64,000 nt of DNA from CAMDHY01 sp046156265. Its GTDB lineage: Bacteria > Pseudomonadota > Alphaproteobacteria > Rhizobiales > Segnochrobactraceae. Positions 53,258 to 61,687 of the stretch are shown here, one piece after another. The position numbers and the translations under genes were made by a program. The notes under the pieces were generated by a model that worked only from the letters and a program-made list of their open reading frames with translations, was not told the origin of the DNA and did not search any database. Location of the stretch: assembly GCF_046156265.1 (NCBI RefSeq), contig NZ_JAWDIR010000006.1, positions 1 through 64,000 on the forward strand, given 5' to 3'. How positions within the stretch are numbered: position 1 is the first letter of the stretch; each line of letters opens with the position of its first letter.

Positions 53258-54276
53258 GCGCCGCCAAGCGCAACGTCGTCGCCGGCCTCCTGCTGCTGGC
53301 GATCGCCATCGCACTGCCGTTCGTGCTGCCCGGCCGCTACGTCATCGGGCAGCTGACGCTGTTCTTCATCTGGGCGACCGTGGTCACCCAGTGGAACCTC
53401 GTCTTCGGCGTCGCCGGCATCTTCTCGCTGGCGCAGATGGCGATCTTCGCGTTCGGCGGATATGCCACCGCGATGGTCGGCCTTTATGGCGGCTGGAACC
53501 TCTGGCTGGCGCTGCCGGTCGGCGCGCTCGCCGCCGTCGTCTTCAGCCTCGTCGTCGGGCTCGCCTGCCTGCGCCTGAAGGGGCCCTACGTGGCGCTGCT
53601 GACGCTCGCCATCGCGCAGGGCATGTACCTGCTGATCATCACCGACACCGCCTGCTTCCGGATGGAGGGCGTCACCTGCCGGAACTTTACCGGCGGCACG
53701 CGCGGTCTCGCCAAGTATGGCGACTTCGGTTTCCGCGAGTGGCTCGGCTACCAGTACATGGCCTTCGGTGACTACTATCTCGCCCTCGGCGTGCTGGTGC
53801 TCGCCACCGCGTTTTCGATGTTCCTGATGTTCGGGCCGATCGGGGCGGCCTTCCAGGCGCTGCGCGACTCCCCCGAATACGCCACGGCGCGCGGTGTCAG
53901 CCGCTTCAAGTTCCAGATGCTGGTGTTCGCGAGCTCGGCCTTCTTCACCGGCCTCGCCGGCGGTGTCTTCGCCGGCTACTACAAGGTGATGGGCGCAAAC
54001 ACGCTCTATCTGTCGCCGCTCCTGTTCCTGCTGGCGATGATGGTGGTCGGCGGCCTCGGCCGCACCTGGGGGCCGCTCGTCGGTGCCGCCGCGCTGATGC
54101 TCGCCGACGAGGGGCTGAAGGACTTTCCCGAATACCGCTTCATGGGCATCGGCGCCGCACTGGTGCTGTTCGTCATGCTGTGGCCGCGTGGCATCGTCGG
54201 TGCCGTCGATGCGATCGCGCAGCGCCTGCGCACGGCGCGCGGGGGGCAGTCGGACACAACCTTGCCGAGAGCGTAG
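53254..54276 (+). CDS. Branched-chain amino acid/amide type ABC transporter permease (LivM-like)
   Basis: A 340-residue membrane permease. QWNLVFGVAGIFSLAQMAIF is the LivM hallmark near residue 48, and MMVVGGLGRTWGPLVGAA the conserved late loop. It is the last gene of the operon that begins with dmfA1. It converges on the PfkB kinase gene, whose stop is 27 bases away. Confidence 0.92.
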   Translation: MSAAKRNVVAGLLLLAIAIALPFVLPGRYVIGQLTLFFIWATVVTQWNLVFGVAGIFSLAQMAIFAFGGYATAMVGLYGGWNLWLALPVGALAAVVFSLVVGLACLRLKGPYVALLTLAIAQGMYLLIITDTACFRMEGVTCRNFTGGTRGLAKYGDFGFREWLGYQYMAFGDYYLALGVLVLATAFSMFLMFGPIGAAFQALRDSPEYATARGVSRFKFQMLVFASSAFFTGLAGGVFAGYYKVMGANTLYLSPLLFLLAMMVVGGLGRTWGPLVGAAALMLADEGLKDFPEYRFMGIGAALVLFVMLWPRGIVGAVDAIAQRLRTARGGQSDTTLPRA

Positions 54277-54303
54277 CTGGCAGCGAGCACCGGGCTGCCC
54301 GAG

Positions 54304-55197
54304 CTAAGACCGCCGTCGTTGCACGAAATGAGCGGGGATGGCGAGCCACAGGCGGTCGAGGCCGTAGTCCTCGACGGTGAAGGAGGCTGCGGCGACGCCG
54401 GCGTGGGCCGCCGCCACCGCATCGCCGCTCTCGAGCAGTTCGGCGATGAAGGCGCCGCAGAAGCTGTCGCCGGCGCCCGTCGTGTCGACGACGGTCGCCG
54501 GCAGCGCGGCGACGTGCGTCATCCGCCCGGAGGCGGCCTCGTAGACGGTGCAGCCGTCGCCGCCGCGCTTGGCGACGACGATGCGCGGGCCCAGCGCCGC
54601 GAGCGTCGGCAGGGCGATGTCCCAGTCCTCGTGGCCCAGCAGCTGCCGGACCTCGACGGCGCTCGGCAGGAACACGTCGGTGCCGGCGATCAGCGCCCGC
54701 ATCGCCGCCTCGTTGCCGACGATGTAGTCCTCCTGGGTGTCGAGCGCGACGAGGGCGCCGGTGTGGCGGCGAAAGTCGTCCACGAGCCGGATCTGCGCCG
54801 ACAGCGTCATCGCGAGGATGAGGAAGGCCTCGGCGGAGCGGAACGCCGCGGGAATGTCCGCGAAGGTCGGCGACAGGTCGTCGAAGGCGGGCTCGTCGTC
54901 GTAGATCGTCCACGTCCGGCCGCCGTCGGCGTCATAGGCGACGCGGTTGTGCAGGGTCGGGCGAGGGCGAGGTGGCATGCCCTTGGTCGACAGGCCGGTG
55001 GCCTCGATGCGGGCGAGGACCTCCGCCGGGAAGTCGGTGCCGACCGGCGCGACGAGTTCCACCTCCGGCATCAACAGCCGCGCGCCGAGCGCCGCATAGA
55101 GGGCGTCGCCGCCGAGGCAGCCGGGGCGCTCGGTGCCGTCGGGCAGCACCACATCGTCGAACGTCATGTTGCCGAGGCAGACGAGACGGGGTGCCAT
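54304..55197 (-). CDS. PfkB family carbohydrate kinase
   Basis: A 297-residue ribokinase-fold kinase. The substrate-side N-terminal Gly-Gly motif is in CLGGDALYAALGAR, and the C-terminal signature DTTGAGDSFCGAF gives the catalytic Asp and anion hole. It ends the minus-strand operon and starts three bases after the SIS-domain gene. A kinase next to a SIS deglycase/isomerase and an amino-acid transporter recalls the FrlD-FrlB pair that phosphorylates and then splits fructosamines. A nucleoside or other sugar substrate is also possible. Confidence 0.9.
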   Translation of the reverse strand: MAPRLVCLGNMTFDDVVLPDGTERPGCLGGDALYAALGARLLMPEVELVAPVGTDFPAEVLARIEATGLSTKGMPPRPRPTLHNRVAYDADGGRTWTIYDDEPAFDDLSPTFADIPAAFRSAEAFLILAMTLSAQIRLVDDFRRHTGALVALDTQEDYIVGNEAAMRALIAGTDVFLPSAVEVRQLLGHEDWDIALPTLAALGPRIVVAKRGGDGCTVYEAASGRMTHVAALPATVVDTTGAGDSFCGAFIAELLESGDAVAAAHAGVAAASFTVEDYGLDRLWLAIPAHFVQRRRS

Positions 55198-55200
55198 CGC

Positions 55201-56409
55201 TCAGGCCGCCGCCTTCGCGAACTTGGCGATGGCGAGGTGGTAGGCGAAGAGCTGCACCGGCACGCACGAGACGAGTGCAGACAGCGCCTCCGGCACGGCC
55301 GGCAGCCGCAGCACGGCGTCGGAGAGCGCGTCGAGGCGATCCTCGTCCTCGCTGACGACGCCATAAATGCGCCCGCCCCAGCGCCGCCCCTCGAAGGCTG
55401 TGTCGCGGGCGCGGGCGACCGAGGGGCCGTCCGGCGCGATCACGAACAGCGGCTCGCCGGCCTTCTGCGAATTGTAGTGGTGGAACTCCTCCTGCGGGAT
55501 GGCGAGGGCGTGGTCGGGGGTGCACTCCTTCACCTTCGCCGCCCCGAACAGCGCCGAGGCGTAGCTGGGGCCGCCGCCGGCGAAGAGGTAGATCGCGCCG
55601 TCAGCCTCGCGTTCGGCGATGGCGCGCACGGCGTCCTCCTGCGCGGCCGCCGTCGCGGCAATCAGCGCCGGCATGGCATCGAGCGCGGCCTGCAGGTCCT
55701 CGACCTCCTGCGACGACCGGCCGAGGGCGCGGGCAAGCTCCAGTCCGAGCTGCATCAGCAGCGCCATCGCCGCGGTGCTCGCTTGCGTCGGCCAGCCCTT
55801 GCGCTCGGCGTGGATGCGCAGGGCGACGTCCGACCAGGTCATCAGCGCCGAGCCGGGGGTGTTCGACAGGGCGAGCGTGCGGGCGCCGCGGGCGCGAGCG
55901 ATCAGCATCGCCTCCACCGTGCGCGTCGTCGTGCCGCTCGAGCTCAGTGTCACCAGCAGCGTGTCGGGACCGACGGTGCGGGCGCCGTAGTAGGCGAAGT
56001 CGAGCGCCTGCATCGGCTCGCAGGGCACGCCGAGAACGGTCTCCAGCAGCAGTCGCGCGCCGACCATGACGGCGAGCGAATCGCCGCAGCCGGTCATGAC
56101 GATGCGGCGCGGCGGCGCCTTGGCGAGGGCGGCGGCGACCGCGGCGATGGCGTCCCTCTCGACGGACAGCGTCGTGCGGATGGCGTCCGGCTGGCCGAGG
56201 ATCTCCGGCCGGGTGAGATCGACGCGGCGGCGGCGCTTTTCGTCCAGCGGATCGTCCGTCGGCAGAGCGTCCATCAGGCGCGCCTCGGCGTCGAACAGGT
56301 CCTGCACCAGCGCGCGTGCCTTCGCGTCGACGGGCGAATCTGCCTCGAGCAGCGGCGTCGGCACGCCGAGCGGCCGGGCGGGGGCGCCGGAACCGGAAGG
56401 ATGGCTCAT
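55201..56409 (-). CDS. SIS domain sugar-phosphate isomerase/deglycase-like protein
   Basis: A 402-residue protein with two SIS domains of the GlmS-isomerase/AgaS/FrlB kind. Phosphate-binding LSSSGTTTRTVEA is in the first domain, and GGGPSYASALFGAAKVKE in the second. QEEFHHYNSQKAGEP stands where GlmS has its catalytic Glu/His loop. The first 55 residues are an extra, charged extension. The ATG at 56409 starts the gene 23 bases after the deacetylase stop. It likely isomerises or splits a phosphorylated amino sugar or N-glycosyl compound made by the adjacent kinase. Confidence 0.87.
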   Translation of the reverse strand: MSHPSGSGAPARPLGVPTPLLEADSPVDAKARALVQDLFDAEARLMDALPTDDPLDEKRRRRVDLTRPEILGQPDAIRTTLSVERDAIAAVAAALAKAPPRRIVMTGCGDSLAVMVGARLLLETVLGVPCEPMQALDFAYYGARTVGPDTLLVTLSSSGTTTRTVEAMLIARARGARTLALSNTPGSALMTWSDVALRIHAERKGWPTQASTAAMALLMQLGLELARALGRSSQEVEDLQAALDAMPALIAATAAAQEDAVRAIAEREADGAIYLFAGGGPSYASALFGAAKVKECTPDHALAIPQEEFHHYNSQKAGEPLFVIAPDGPSVARARDTAFEGRRWGGRIYGVVSEDEDRLDALSDAVLRLPAVPEALSALVSCVPVQLFAYHLAIAKFAKAAA

Positions 56410-56432
56410 GGTCGGGAACTCCAGACGAAAGA

Positions 56433-57314
56433 TCAGACGGCGCGGGCGGGGTCCGCCTCGATGAAGCGGGCGATGTCGCCGGCGCGAGCGAACCACACCC
56501 GGTCGCGACGGGCGGCGATGTGTTCGAGCGCGCGGGTCAGAGCCCTGAGGCGGAAGGGCTGGCCGGAAATGAAGGAGTGCACGACGAGGCTCATCACCAG
56601 CGGCCGCTCCTCGGCAGCGGCGAGCATCTCCTCGAACTCGTCGATGATCGCTTCAGCGAAGTCGCGCGCGTCCGCCTGCCGGCCGATGATCGTCGAGCTG
56701 TCGTTGAGCTCCACGGCGTAGGGAACGGCAAGAAGCGGCCGCGAGCGCGTCTTCAGCCAGACCGGCTGGTCGTCGAGCCGGAGACCCAGCACGTAGCCGT
56801 AGCCGGCCTCGGCGAGCAGGTCGAAGGTGTTCTCGGTGTAGGCGAGCCACGGGCTCGACCAGCCGCGCGGCGGCGCGCCCTCGGCCTTGGCGATCGCGGC
56901 GGCAACCGCGTCGATGTAGGCGCGCTCGTCGCCCTCGCTCATGCCCGTCAGCGTGTCGGAATTGCTGAGGCCGTGGGCCACGAACTCGGCGCCCGCCCGC
57001 CGCGCCGCCTCGATCAGCGCCGGTGCGGTCTCGTAGACTTCGGTGTTGAGGAGGACGGTCGGGGCGATGCTGTGCTGGGTGAGCCGGTCGATCAGCCGGA
57101 AGGCACCGACGCGGTTGCCGTAGTCGCGCCAGGCGGTGTTGAGGAAGTCCGGCTGCGGCGTGCCCGGCGCGATGTCCTCGACCATGCCCTCGCCGAAGGC
57201 ATAGTCCTCGATGCCGAGGCCGACATAGAGCGCCAGCCGCGCGCCGTTCGGCCAGACATAGTCGGGCCGGTCCGTGATCGGGGAATAGTCGTAGCGACCG
57301 TGGGTGCGCAGCAT
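56433..57314 (-). CDS. Polysaccharide deacetylase (NodB-homology) family protein, PuuE-like
   Basis: A 293-residue NodB-fold hydrolase. It has the layout of the allantoinase-like PuuE group: HGRYDYSPITDRPDYVWPNG at the start, LNTEVYE at the first metal-region strand, HGLSNSD around residue 102, and SLVVHSFISGQPFR toward the end. The classic NodB D-D pair is replaced, as in PuuE proteins, so amide or ureide hydrolysis is more likely than chitin deacetylation. It starts 8 bases after the amidohydrolase gene. Confidence 0.87.
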   Translation of the reverse strand: MLRTHGRYDYSPITDRPDYVWPNGARLALYVGLGIEDYAFGEGMVEDIAPGTPQPDFLNTAWRDYGNRVGAFRLIDRLTQHSIAPTVLLNTEVYETAPALIEAARRAGAEFVAHGLSNSDTLTGMSEGDERAYIDAVAAAIAKAEGAPPRGWSSPWLAYTENTFDLLAEAGYGYVLGLRLDDQPVWLKTRSRPLLAVPYAVELNDSSTIIGRQADARDFAEAIIDEFEEMLAAAEERPLVMSLVVHSFISGQPFRLRALTRALEHIAARRDRVWFARAGDIARFIEADPARAV

Positions 57315-57322
57315 GGGACGCC

Positions 57323-58867
57323 TCAGTGGGGCAGGGGGCCGCCGATCCAGCGGGTGAAGCCAACGTCGCTGCCGGCGGCCATCTCGACCATCTGCCGGTA
57401 GGCCGGCCACAGGCGATCGGCTGCCCGCCGCGCCTCCGCGAGGGCCGGCTGGCGCTGTGCGAACAGCGCCCGCGCCTCCGCCCGCAGGGCCTTCTCGTCG
57501 ACGCGGACGACCCGGTCGTTCTCGAACACCACGGCGCCGTCGACCATGGTGAGGCGCACCGAGGAGCCGTTCTCGCAATAGACGAGCTGGCGCTTCAGGT
57601 CGTTCATCGGCGTGAAGGGCAGCGTGTCGAGGTCGACGAGGATCAGATCCGCCTTCCGGCCGACTTCGACCGCGCCGATCTCGTCCGCGAGCCGCATCGC
57701 CCGGGCGCCGCCGGTGGTGGCACAGCCGAGCACCTCCTCGGCCGAGGGCCACACCTCGCAGGGGCCGCCGGCGATGTTGTGCACGAGCCCGGCCGCCTTC
57801 ATCACGGCCCAGAGGTTGATCGCGTCGTCGGCGATCGCCTCGTCGACGCCGAGGCAGATCGGGATGCCGCGGTCGCGGAGCGCGCGGAACGGCATGACGC
57901 CGCTGCCGAGGCGCAGGTTGCTGATCGGATTGTGCGCCACCACGCAGCCGGCCGCGGCGATGAGGTCGAGGTCGGCCGCGTCCACCCAGATCGCGTGGAT
58001 GATGTTCATGCGCTCCGACAGGAGCCCGAGGTCGGCGGTGTAGCGCACCAGCGACCGGCCGGCGAAGCGCGGCTGCTCGCTCGACAGCACCCGCTGCAGC
58101 TTCGTCTCCAGCATGTGGGCGTAGAACGGCAGGTCGTGGCGGCGGCTCAACTCGTCGAGGGCGGCGAAGTAGTCCGGGCTGACGCGCTGCGGCGCCGAGC
58201 ACGAGACGGCGGCGCGGAGCCGGCCGTTCTCCCGCCCGTGCCAGCGGCCGATCAGGTGGTCGTAGGCCTCCAGCAGCTGGTGCTGCCCGAACGCCGGCGG
58301 GCGGGCTGCCTCGGCGCGCAGGTCCGCCGGGAGGAGGTCGGCGAGGAACGGCAGCTTGTCGAGCTCGGCGAGTTCCGGCTGGTCGAGGGCGACGGTGGCC
58401 CGGATGCCGCAGTCGGCATAGGCCTGCATCACCGCGTCGACGATCGCCGGCTCCGGCTCCGGCACGAAGAAGGCGTCGTCCTGCACGGCGGTGACGCCTC
58501 CGCGCAGCATCTCGACGGCGCCGAGCAGCGTGCGCACGTAGGCCTCGCGCGGCGTCGGCCTGAGAGCCTCCAGCTCCGGCGATTCGTAGAGCATGAAGAG
58601 CTCGAGCGGCAGGCTCGGCAGCGCGCCCTTCATGTGGTTCACGGGCGAGTGGAAGTGGGCGTTGATCAGCCCCGGCATCAGCAGATGGCCGCGCCCGTCG
58701 ATGCGGCGGACATCCGGTGGGGCGTCTCTCGCAGCCGCGTCGCCGATGGCGGCGATGCGGCCTTCGTGGACGAGCACGTCGGTCGGCCCAGTGCGGCCGG
58801 CGGCGGCGTCGAGTGCGAAGACGTCCACGCCGGTAAACAGCGTGGCGGCCGGAACCCCGCCGCTCAT
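57323..58867 (-). CDS. Amidohydrolase family protein (cytosine deaminase/TRZ/ATZ-like)
   Basis: A 514-residue metal-dependent hydrolase. The metal-binding H-x-H is NAHFHSP near residue 70. HMLET, NIIHAIWV and LGVDEAIADD supply the later His and Asp residues. This pattern belongs to deaminases and chlorohydrolases acting on purine-, triazine- or guanidine-like C-N bonds. It overlaps the GlcG-like gene by four bases (ATGA). About 65 residues longer than many relatives, with an extra helical C-terminus. It probably removes an amino group from the imported substrate. Confidence 0.9.
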   Translation of the reverse strand: MSGGVPAATLFTGVDVFALDAAAGRTGPTDVLVHEGRIAAIGDAAARDAPPDVRRIDGRGHLLMPGLINAHFHSPVNHMKGALPSLPLELFMLYESPELEALRPTPREAYVRTLLGAVEMLRGGVTAVQDDAFFVPEPEPAIVDAVMQAYADCGIRATVALDQPELAELDKLPFLADLLPADLRAEAARPPAFGQHQLLEAYDHLIGRWHGRENGRLRAAVSCSAPQRVSPDYFAALDELSRRHDLPFYAHMLETKLQRVLSSEQPRFAGRSLVRYTADLGLLSERMNIIHAIWVDAADLDLIAAAGCVVAHNPISNLRLGSGVMPFRALRDRGIPICLGVDEAIADDAINLWAVMKAAGLVHNIAGGPCEVWPSAEEVLGCATTGGARAMRLADEIGAVEVGRKADLILVDLDTLPFTPMNDLKRQLVYCENGSSVRLTMVDGAVVFENDRVVRVDEKALRAEARALFAQRQPALAEARRAADRLWPAYRQMVEMAAGSDVGFTRWIGGPLPH

Positions 58868-59295
58868 GGCGTCGCCCGCTCCTCTGCGCCAATCGCCGCG
58901 AGCCCCGCGCGGGCGATGGCGATGTCCTCGGCGTCCGGCGCCGAGCCGATGCCGATCGCGCCGATGCAGTGGCCGTCGACGAAGATCGGCAGCCCGCCCG
59001 CCATGCCGGTGATCAGCCCGCCGGAGGCGCGCGCCAGCTGTGGCGCCATCTCCGCGTCGATCTCGGTGGTGGGACGGCGGTGCGAGGCGGCGGTCATCGC
59101 CTTGGTGGTCGCCGTCTTCATCGACAGCGTGAACGCCCCGTCCATGCGCAGGCAGGCGACGAGGTTGCCGCCCTCGTCGACGACGACGATGTCGACGGGA
59201 AAGCCGATCTCGGTCGCCTTGGCGGCGCAGGCGGCGATGACCGCCTCGGCACCCGCCTGCGTCAGCCGGAGCGAGGGTGCGGTGAACGGGCTCAC
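58864..59295 (-). CDS. GlcG/HbpS family heme-degrading-domain-like protein
   Basis: A 143-residue protein of the GlcG/HbpS (formerly DUF336) family. It has the typical VVDEGGNLVACLRMDGA and the glycine-rich GGLPIFVDGHCIGAIGIG. Members are often encoded next to catabolic enzymes and may bind small ligands or heme; the function here is unknown. The GTG start overlaps the ATPase stop, and its own stop overlaps the amidohydrolase start. Confidence 0.88.
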   Translation of the reverse strand: MSPFTAPSLRLTQAGAEAVIAACAAKATEIGFPVDIVVVDEGGNLVACLRMDGAFTLSMKTATTKAMTAASHRRPTTEIDAEMAPQLARASGGLITGMAGGLPIFVDGHCIGAIGIGSAPDAEDIAIARAGLAAIGAEERATP

Positions 59296-60056
59296 GACTT
59301 GATGATCTTCTTGAGGAAGGAGCGGGTGCGCTCGTGCGTCGGCGCGCCGAAGATGTGCTCCGGCGGGCCGCGCTCCACCACCGACCCCTGGTCCATGAAC
59401 ACGACCTGGTCGGCGACGTCGCGGGCGAAGTGCATCTCGTGGGTGACGACGATCATCGTCAGCCCGCCGACGGCGAGGTCGCGCATGACGTTCAAGACCT
59501 CGTCGACGAGCTCCGGGTCGAGCGCCGACGTCGCCTCGTCGAACAGCATCACCTTCGGCTGCATCACCAGGGCGCGGGCGATGGCGACGCGCTGCTGCTG
59601 GCCACCCGACAGCCGCACCGGATGGGCGTCGGCGAAACCGCCGAGGTCGACCCGCTTCAGCATCGCGTGGGCGGCCTCGGTAGCCTCGGCACGCGGCATC
59701 CGCTTCACCGCGATCAGCCCCTCCATGACGTTGCCGAGCGCCGTCTTGTGGGGGAAAAGGTTGAAGCGCTGGAACACCATGCCGACCTGGCTGCGCATCC
59801 GGTTGAGGTGCGCCTCCTGCTGCCGCTTCGAGGCGGTGGGTCCGAGCGAGACGCTCTCGCCGTCGATCTCGACGGTCCCCGAGGTCGGCGGTGCGAGATG
59901 GTTGACGCAGCGCAGCAGCGTCGACTTGCCGGAGCCCGACGGCCCGATCACCGCCACCGTCGTACCCTTGGCGACCTCGAGATCGATCCCGCACAGCACC
60001 TCGTGGGCGCCGAACGACTTGCGGATGCCGGAAAGCCGCACCATCGGCGAGGCCAT
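59292..60056 (-). CDS. Polar amino acid ABC transporter ATP-binding protein
   Basis: A 254-residue ATPase of the GlnQ/HisP group. Walker A GPSGSGKST, Q-loop FQRFNLFPHKT, signature LSGGQQQRVAIARAL, Walker B LFDEATSALDPE and H-loop VVTHEMHFA are all intact. Its ATG overlaps the permease stop by one base. It pairs with the permease at 60056-60724 and the binding protein at 60793-61635, and perhaps also with the second binding protein at 63497. Confidence 0.94.
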   Translation of the reverse strand: MASPMVRLSGIRKSFGAHEVLCGIDLEVAKGTTVAVIGPSGSGKSTLLRCVNHLAPPTSGTVEIDGESVSLGPTASKRQQEAHLNRMRSQVGMVFQRFNLFPHKTALGNVMEGLIAVKRMPRAEATEAAHAMLKRVDLGGFADAHPVRLSGGQQQRVAIARALVMQPKVMLFDEATSALDPELVDEVLNVMRDLAVGGLTMIVVTHEMHFARDVADQVVFMDQGSVVERGPPEHIFGAPTHERTRSFLKKIIKS

Positions 60057-60724
60057 CACCGCAGGCCCTCGCCACGACGCAGCGCCCGCTCCAGCCACAG
60101 GCCGCCCTGCGCTACCACGGCGTTGATCAGGAAGTAGGCCACTGCGATGGCGAGGTAGGCCTCGATCGGGCGGAACGTCACCGAGACGACCTGCTGGGCG
60201 ACGCGCGTCAGCTCCGTGATCGAGATCGTCGACAGAAGCGACGTGCCCTTGACGAGGTTGGTGAACTCGCCGGCGGTCGACGGCACGACGAGGCGCGCCG
60301 CCTGCGGCAGCACGATCCGCCACAGCGTCTGGGCGCGGCTCATGCCGAGCGAGCGGCCGGCCTCGACCTGGCCGGGATCGACGCCGAGGATGCCGGCGCG
60401 GAATATCTCGGCGAGGTAGCCGCCGCTGTTCAAGCCGAGGGCGATCACCGCCGAGGTCGGCGCGCCCAGGCGGATGCCGATCGCCGGGGCGCCGAAATAG
60501 ATGAAGAAGATCTGCACCAGCGCCGGCGTGCCGCGCACCACGTCGACATAGCCGCGCGCCAGCCAGCGCAGCGGGGCGATGTCGGACAGGCGGGCGAGGG
60601 CGGTGGCGAGGCCGATGACGATCGCCAGCGCAACCGACAGGACCGAATAGAGCAGCGTCGCCTCGAGCCCCCGCAGGAATTCCGGGACGTAGGGCAGCAG
60701 GACGCCGAGGTCGAAGGCAGGCAT
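60056..60724 (-). CDS. Polar amino acid ABC transporter permease
   Basis: A 222-residue membrane permease. VVRGTPALVQIFFIYFG is the His/Glu/Gln permease hallmark, and EAGRSLGMSRAQTLWRIVLPQA the EAA loop contacting the ATPase. It is the only permease in the operon, so the channel would be a homodimer. It starts 68 bases after the binding-protein gene. Confidence 0.94.
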   Translation of the reverse strand: MPAFDLGVLLPYVPEFLRGLEATLLYSVLSVALAIVIGLATALARLSDIAPLRWLARGYVDVVRGTPALVQIFFIYFGAPAIGIRLGAPTSAVIALGLNSGGYLAEIFRAGILGVDPGQVEAGRSLGMSRAQTLWRIVLPQAARLVVPSTAGEFTNLVKGTSLLSTISITELTRVAQQVVSVTFRPIEAYLAIAVAYFLINAVVAQGGLWLERALRRGEGLR

Positions 60725-60792
60725 GAGGCGTTACTTTCGCGTGCGGGGCCGGAGCGGCCGGGCGGGGAGGCAAGCTCCCCGCCCGCGCCATC

Positions 60793-61635
60793 CTAGTTCG
60801 GCAGCGCCTTCTTGGTGCCGAACCACTTCTCGCTCAGCTTGTCGAGCTCGCCGTTCGCCTTCATCTCCTCGATGAAGGTGGCGACCGCGGCGGAGAGGTC
60901 GGTGTCCTGCTTGCGGGTGGCGACCGCCATGAACAGGTTCGGCGGCAGTTCGTAGACGATCTTGAACTTGCCCGGCGAAGCCTTGTCGACCTCGCTGAAG
61001 GCGTCGCCCGACGTCGTCACGATGTCGAGGTTGCCGTTCTGCAGGTCGAGATAGGCCGAGGTGATGGCGTCATAGAGCTTGATGTCCATGCCGAGGCCCT
61101 TCTCGTCGGACAGCTTCTTCGACTGCTCGGCGACCGAGGAGTTCAGCTGCGAGCCGAGGCGCTTGCCCTTGAAGTCCTCGACCGACTTGATCGCCGTCTC
61201 GTCGGCGCGGATCAGGAAGACCGGCCGGTCGGTGGCGTAGACCGGCGAGAAGGTGACGGCCTTCTCGCGTGCCGGGGTGATCGGCATCGCCGACCAGATC
61301 AGGTCGAACTTCTGGCTGTAGAGGGAGGGGATGACGCCCGACCACTGGGTGTCGATCACCTCGAGCTCGACGCCGAGGGATTCGGCGAACTTGCGCGAGA
61401 GATCGATGTCGAAGCCGACGATCTCGCCGTCCTTGATGAACTCGTAGGGCGGGGTCGCGGCCTCGACGCCGTTGATGAGCTTGCCGCGCGTCTTGATCTC
61501 GGCGAGCAGTCCGCCCGCCGGCGTTGCGTAGTCGGGCAGGGGCTTGTCGTTCAGCGTCGGCGCGTCCTGTGCGACGGCTGCGGTGGCGAAGAGGCTGACC
61601 AATCCGGCCAGCAGAAGGGCCTTGCACGTCTTCAT
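60793..61635 (-). CDS. Amino acid ABC transporter substrate-binding protein
   Basis: A 280-residue periplasmic protein of the SBP_bac_3 family. The signal peptide ends around residue 22 (TAAVA-QDAP). IKTRGKLINGVEAATPPYEF and EIVGFDIDLSRKFAE are the family's first ligand-binding segments, and WSGVIPSLYSQKFDLIWSAM follows. A close paralog begins at 63497 on the other strand; the two share most of these motifs. The ligand is probably an amino acid or amine conjugate processed by the enzymes downstream. Confidence 0.93.
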   Translation of the reverse strand: MKTCKALLLAGLVSLFATAAVAQDAPTLNDKPLPDYATPAGGLLAEIKTRGKLINGVEAATPPYEFIKDGEIVGFDIDLSRKFAESLGVELEVIDTQWSGVIPSLYSQKFDLIWSAMPITPAREKAVTFSPVYATDRPVFLIRADETAIKSVEDFKGKRLGSQLNSSVAEQSKKLSDEKGLGMDIKLYDAITSAYLDLQNGNLDIVTTSGDAFSEVDKASPGKFKIVYELPPNLFMAVATRKQDTDLSAAVATFIEEMKANGELDKLSEKWFGTKKALPN

Positions 61636-61687
61636 ATCGTTTCCGTTCCTCGTCGGGGCCTGTGGCGGTAGTCGCTGCGGTAAAGTC

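Noticed and set aside
19885..57340. GGGGCAGGGGGC copies as remnants of a mobile element
   Set aside because: The similarity is limited to about 12 G-rich bases, without terminal repeats or a transposase nearby.
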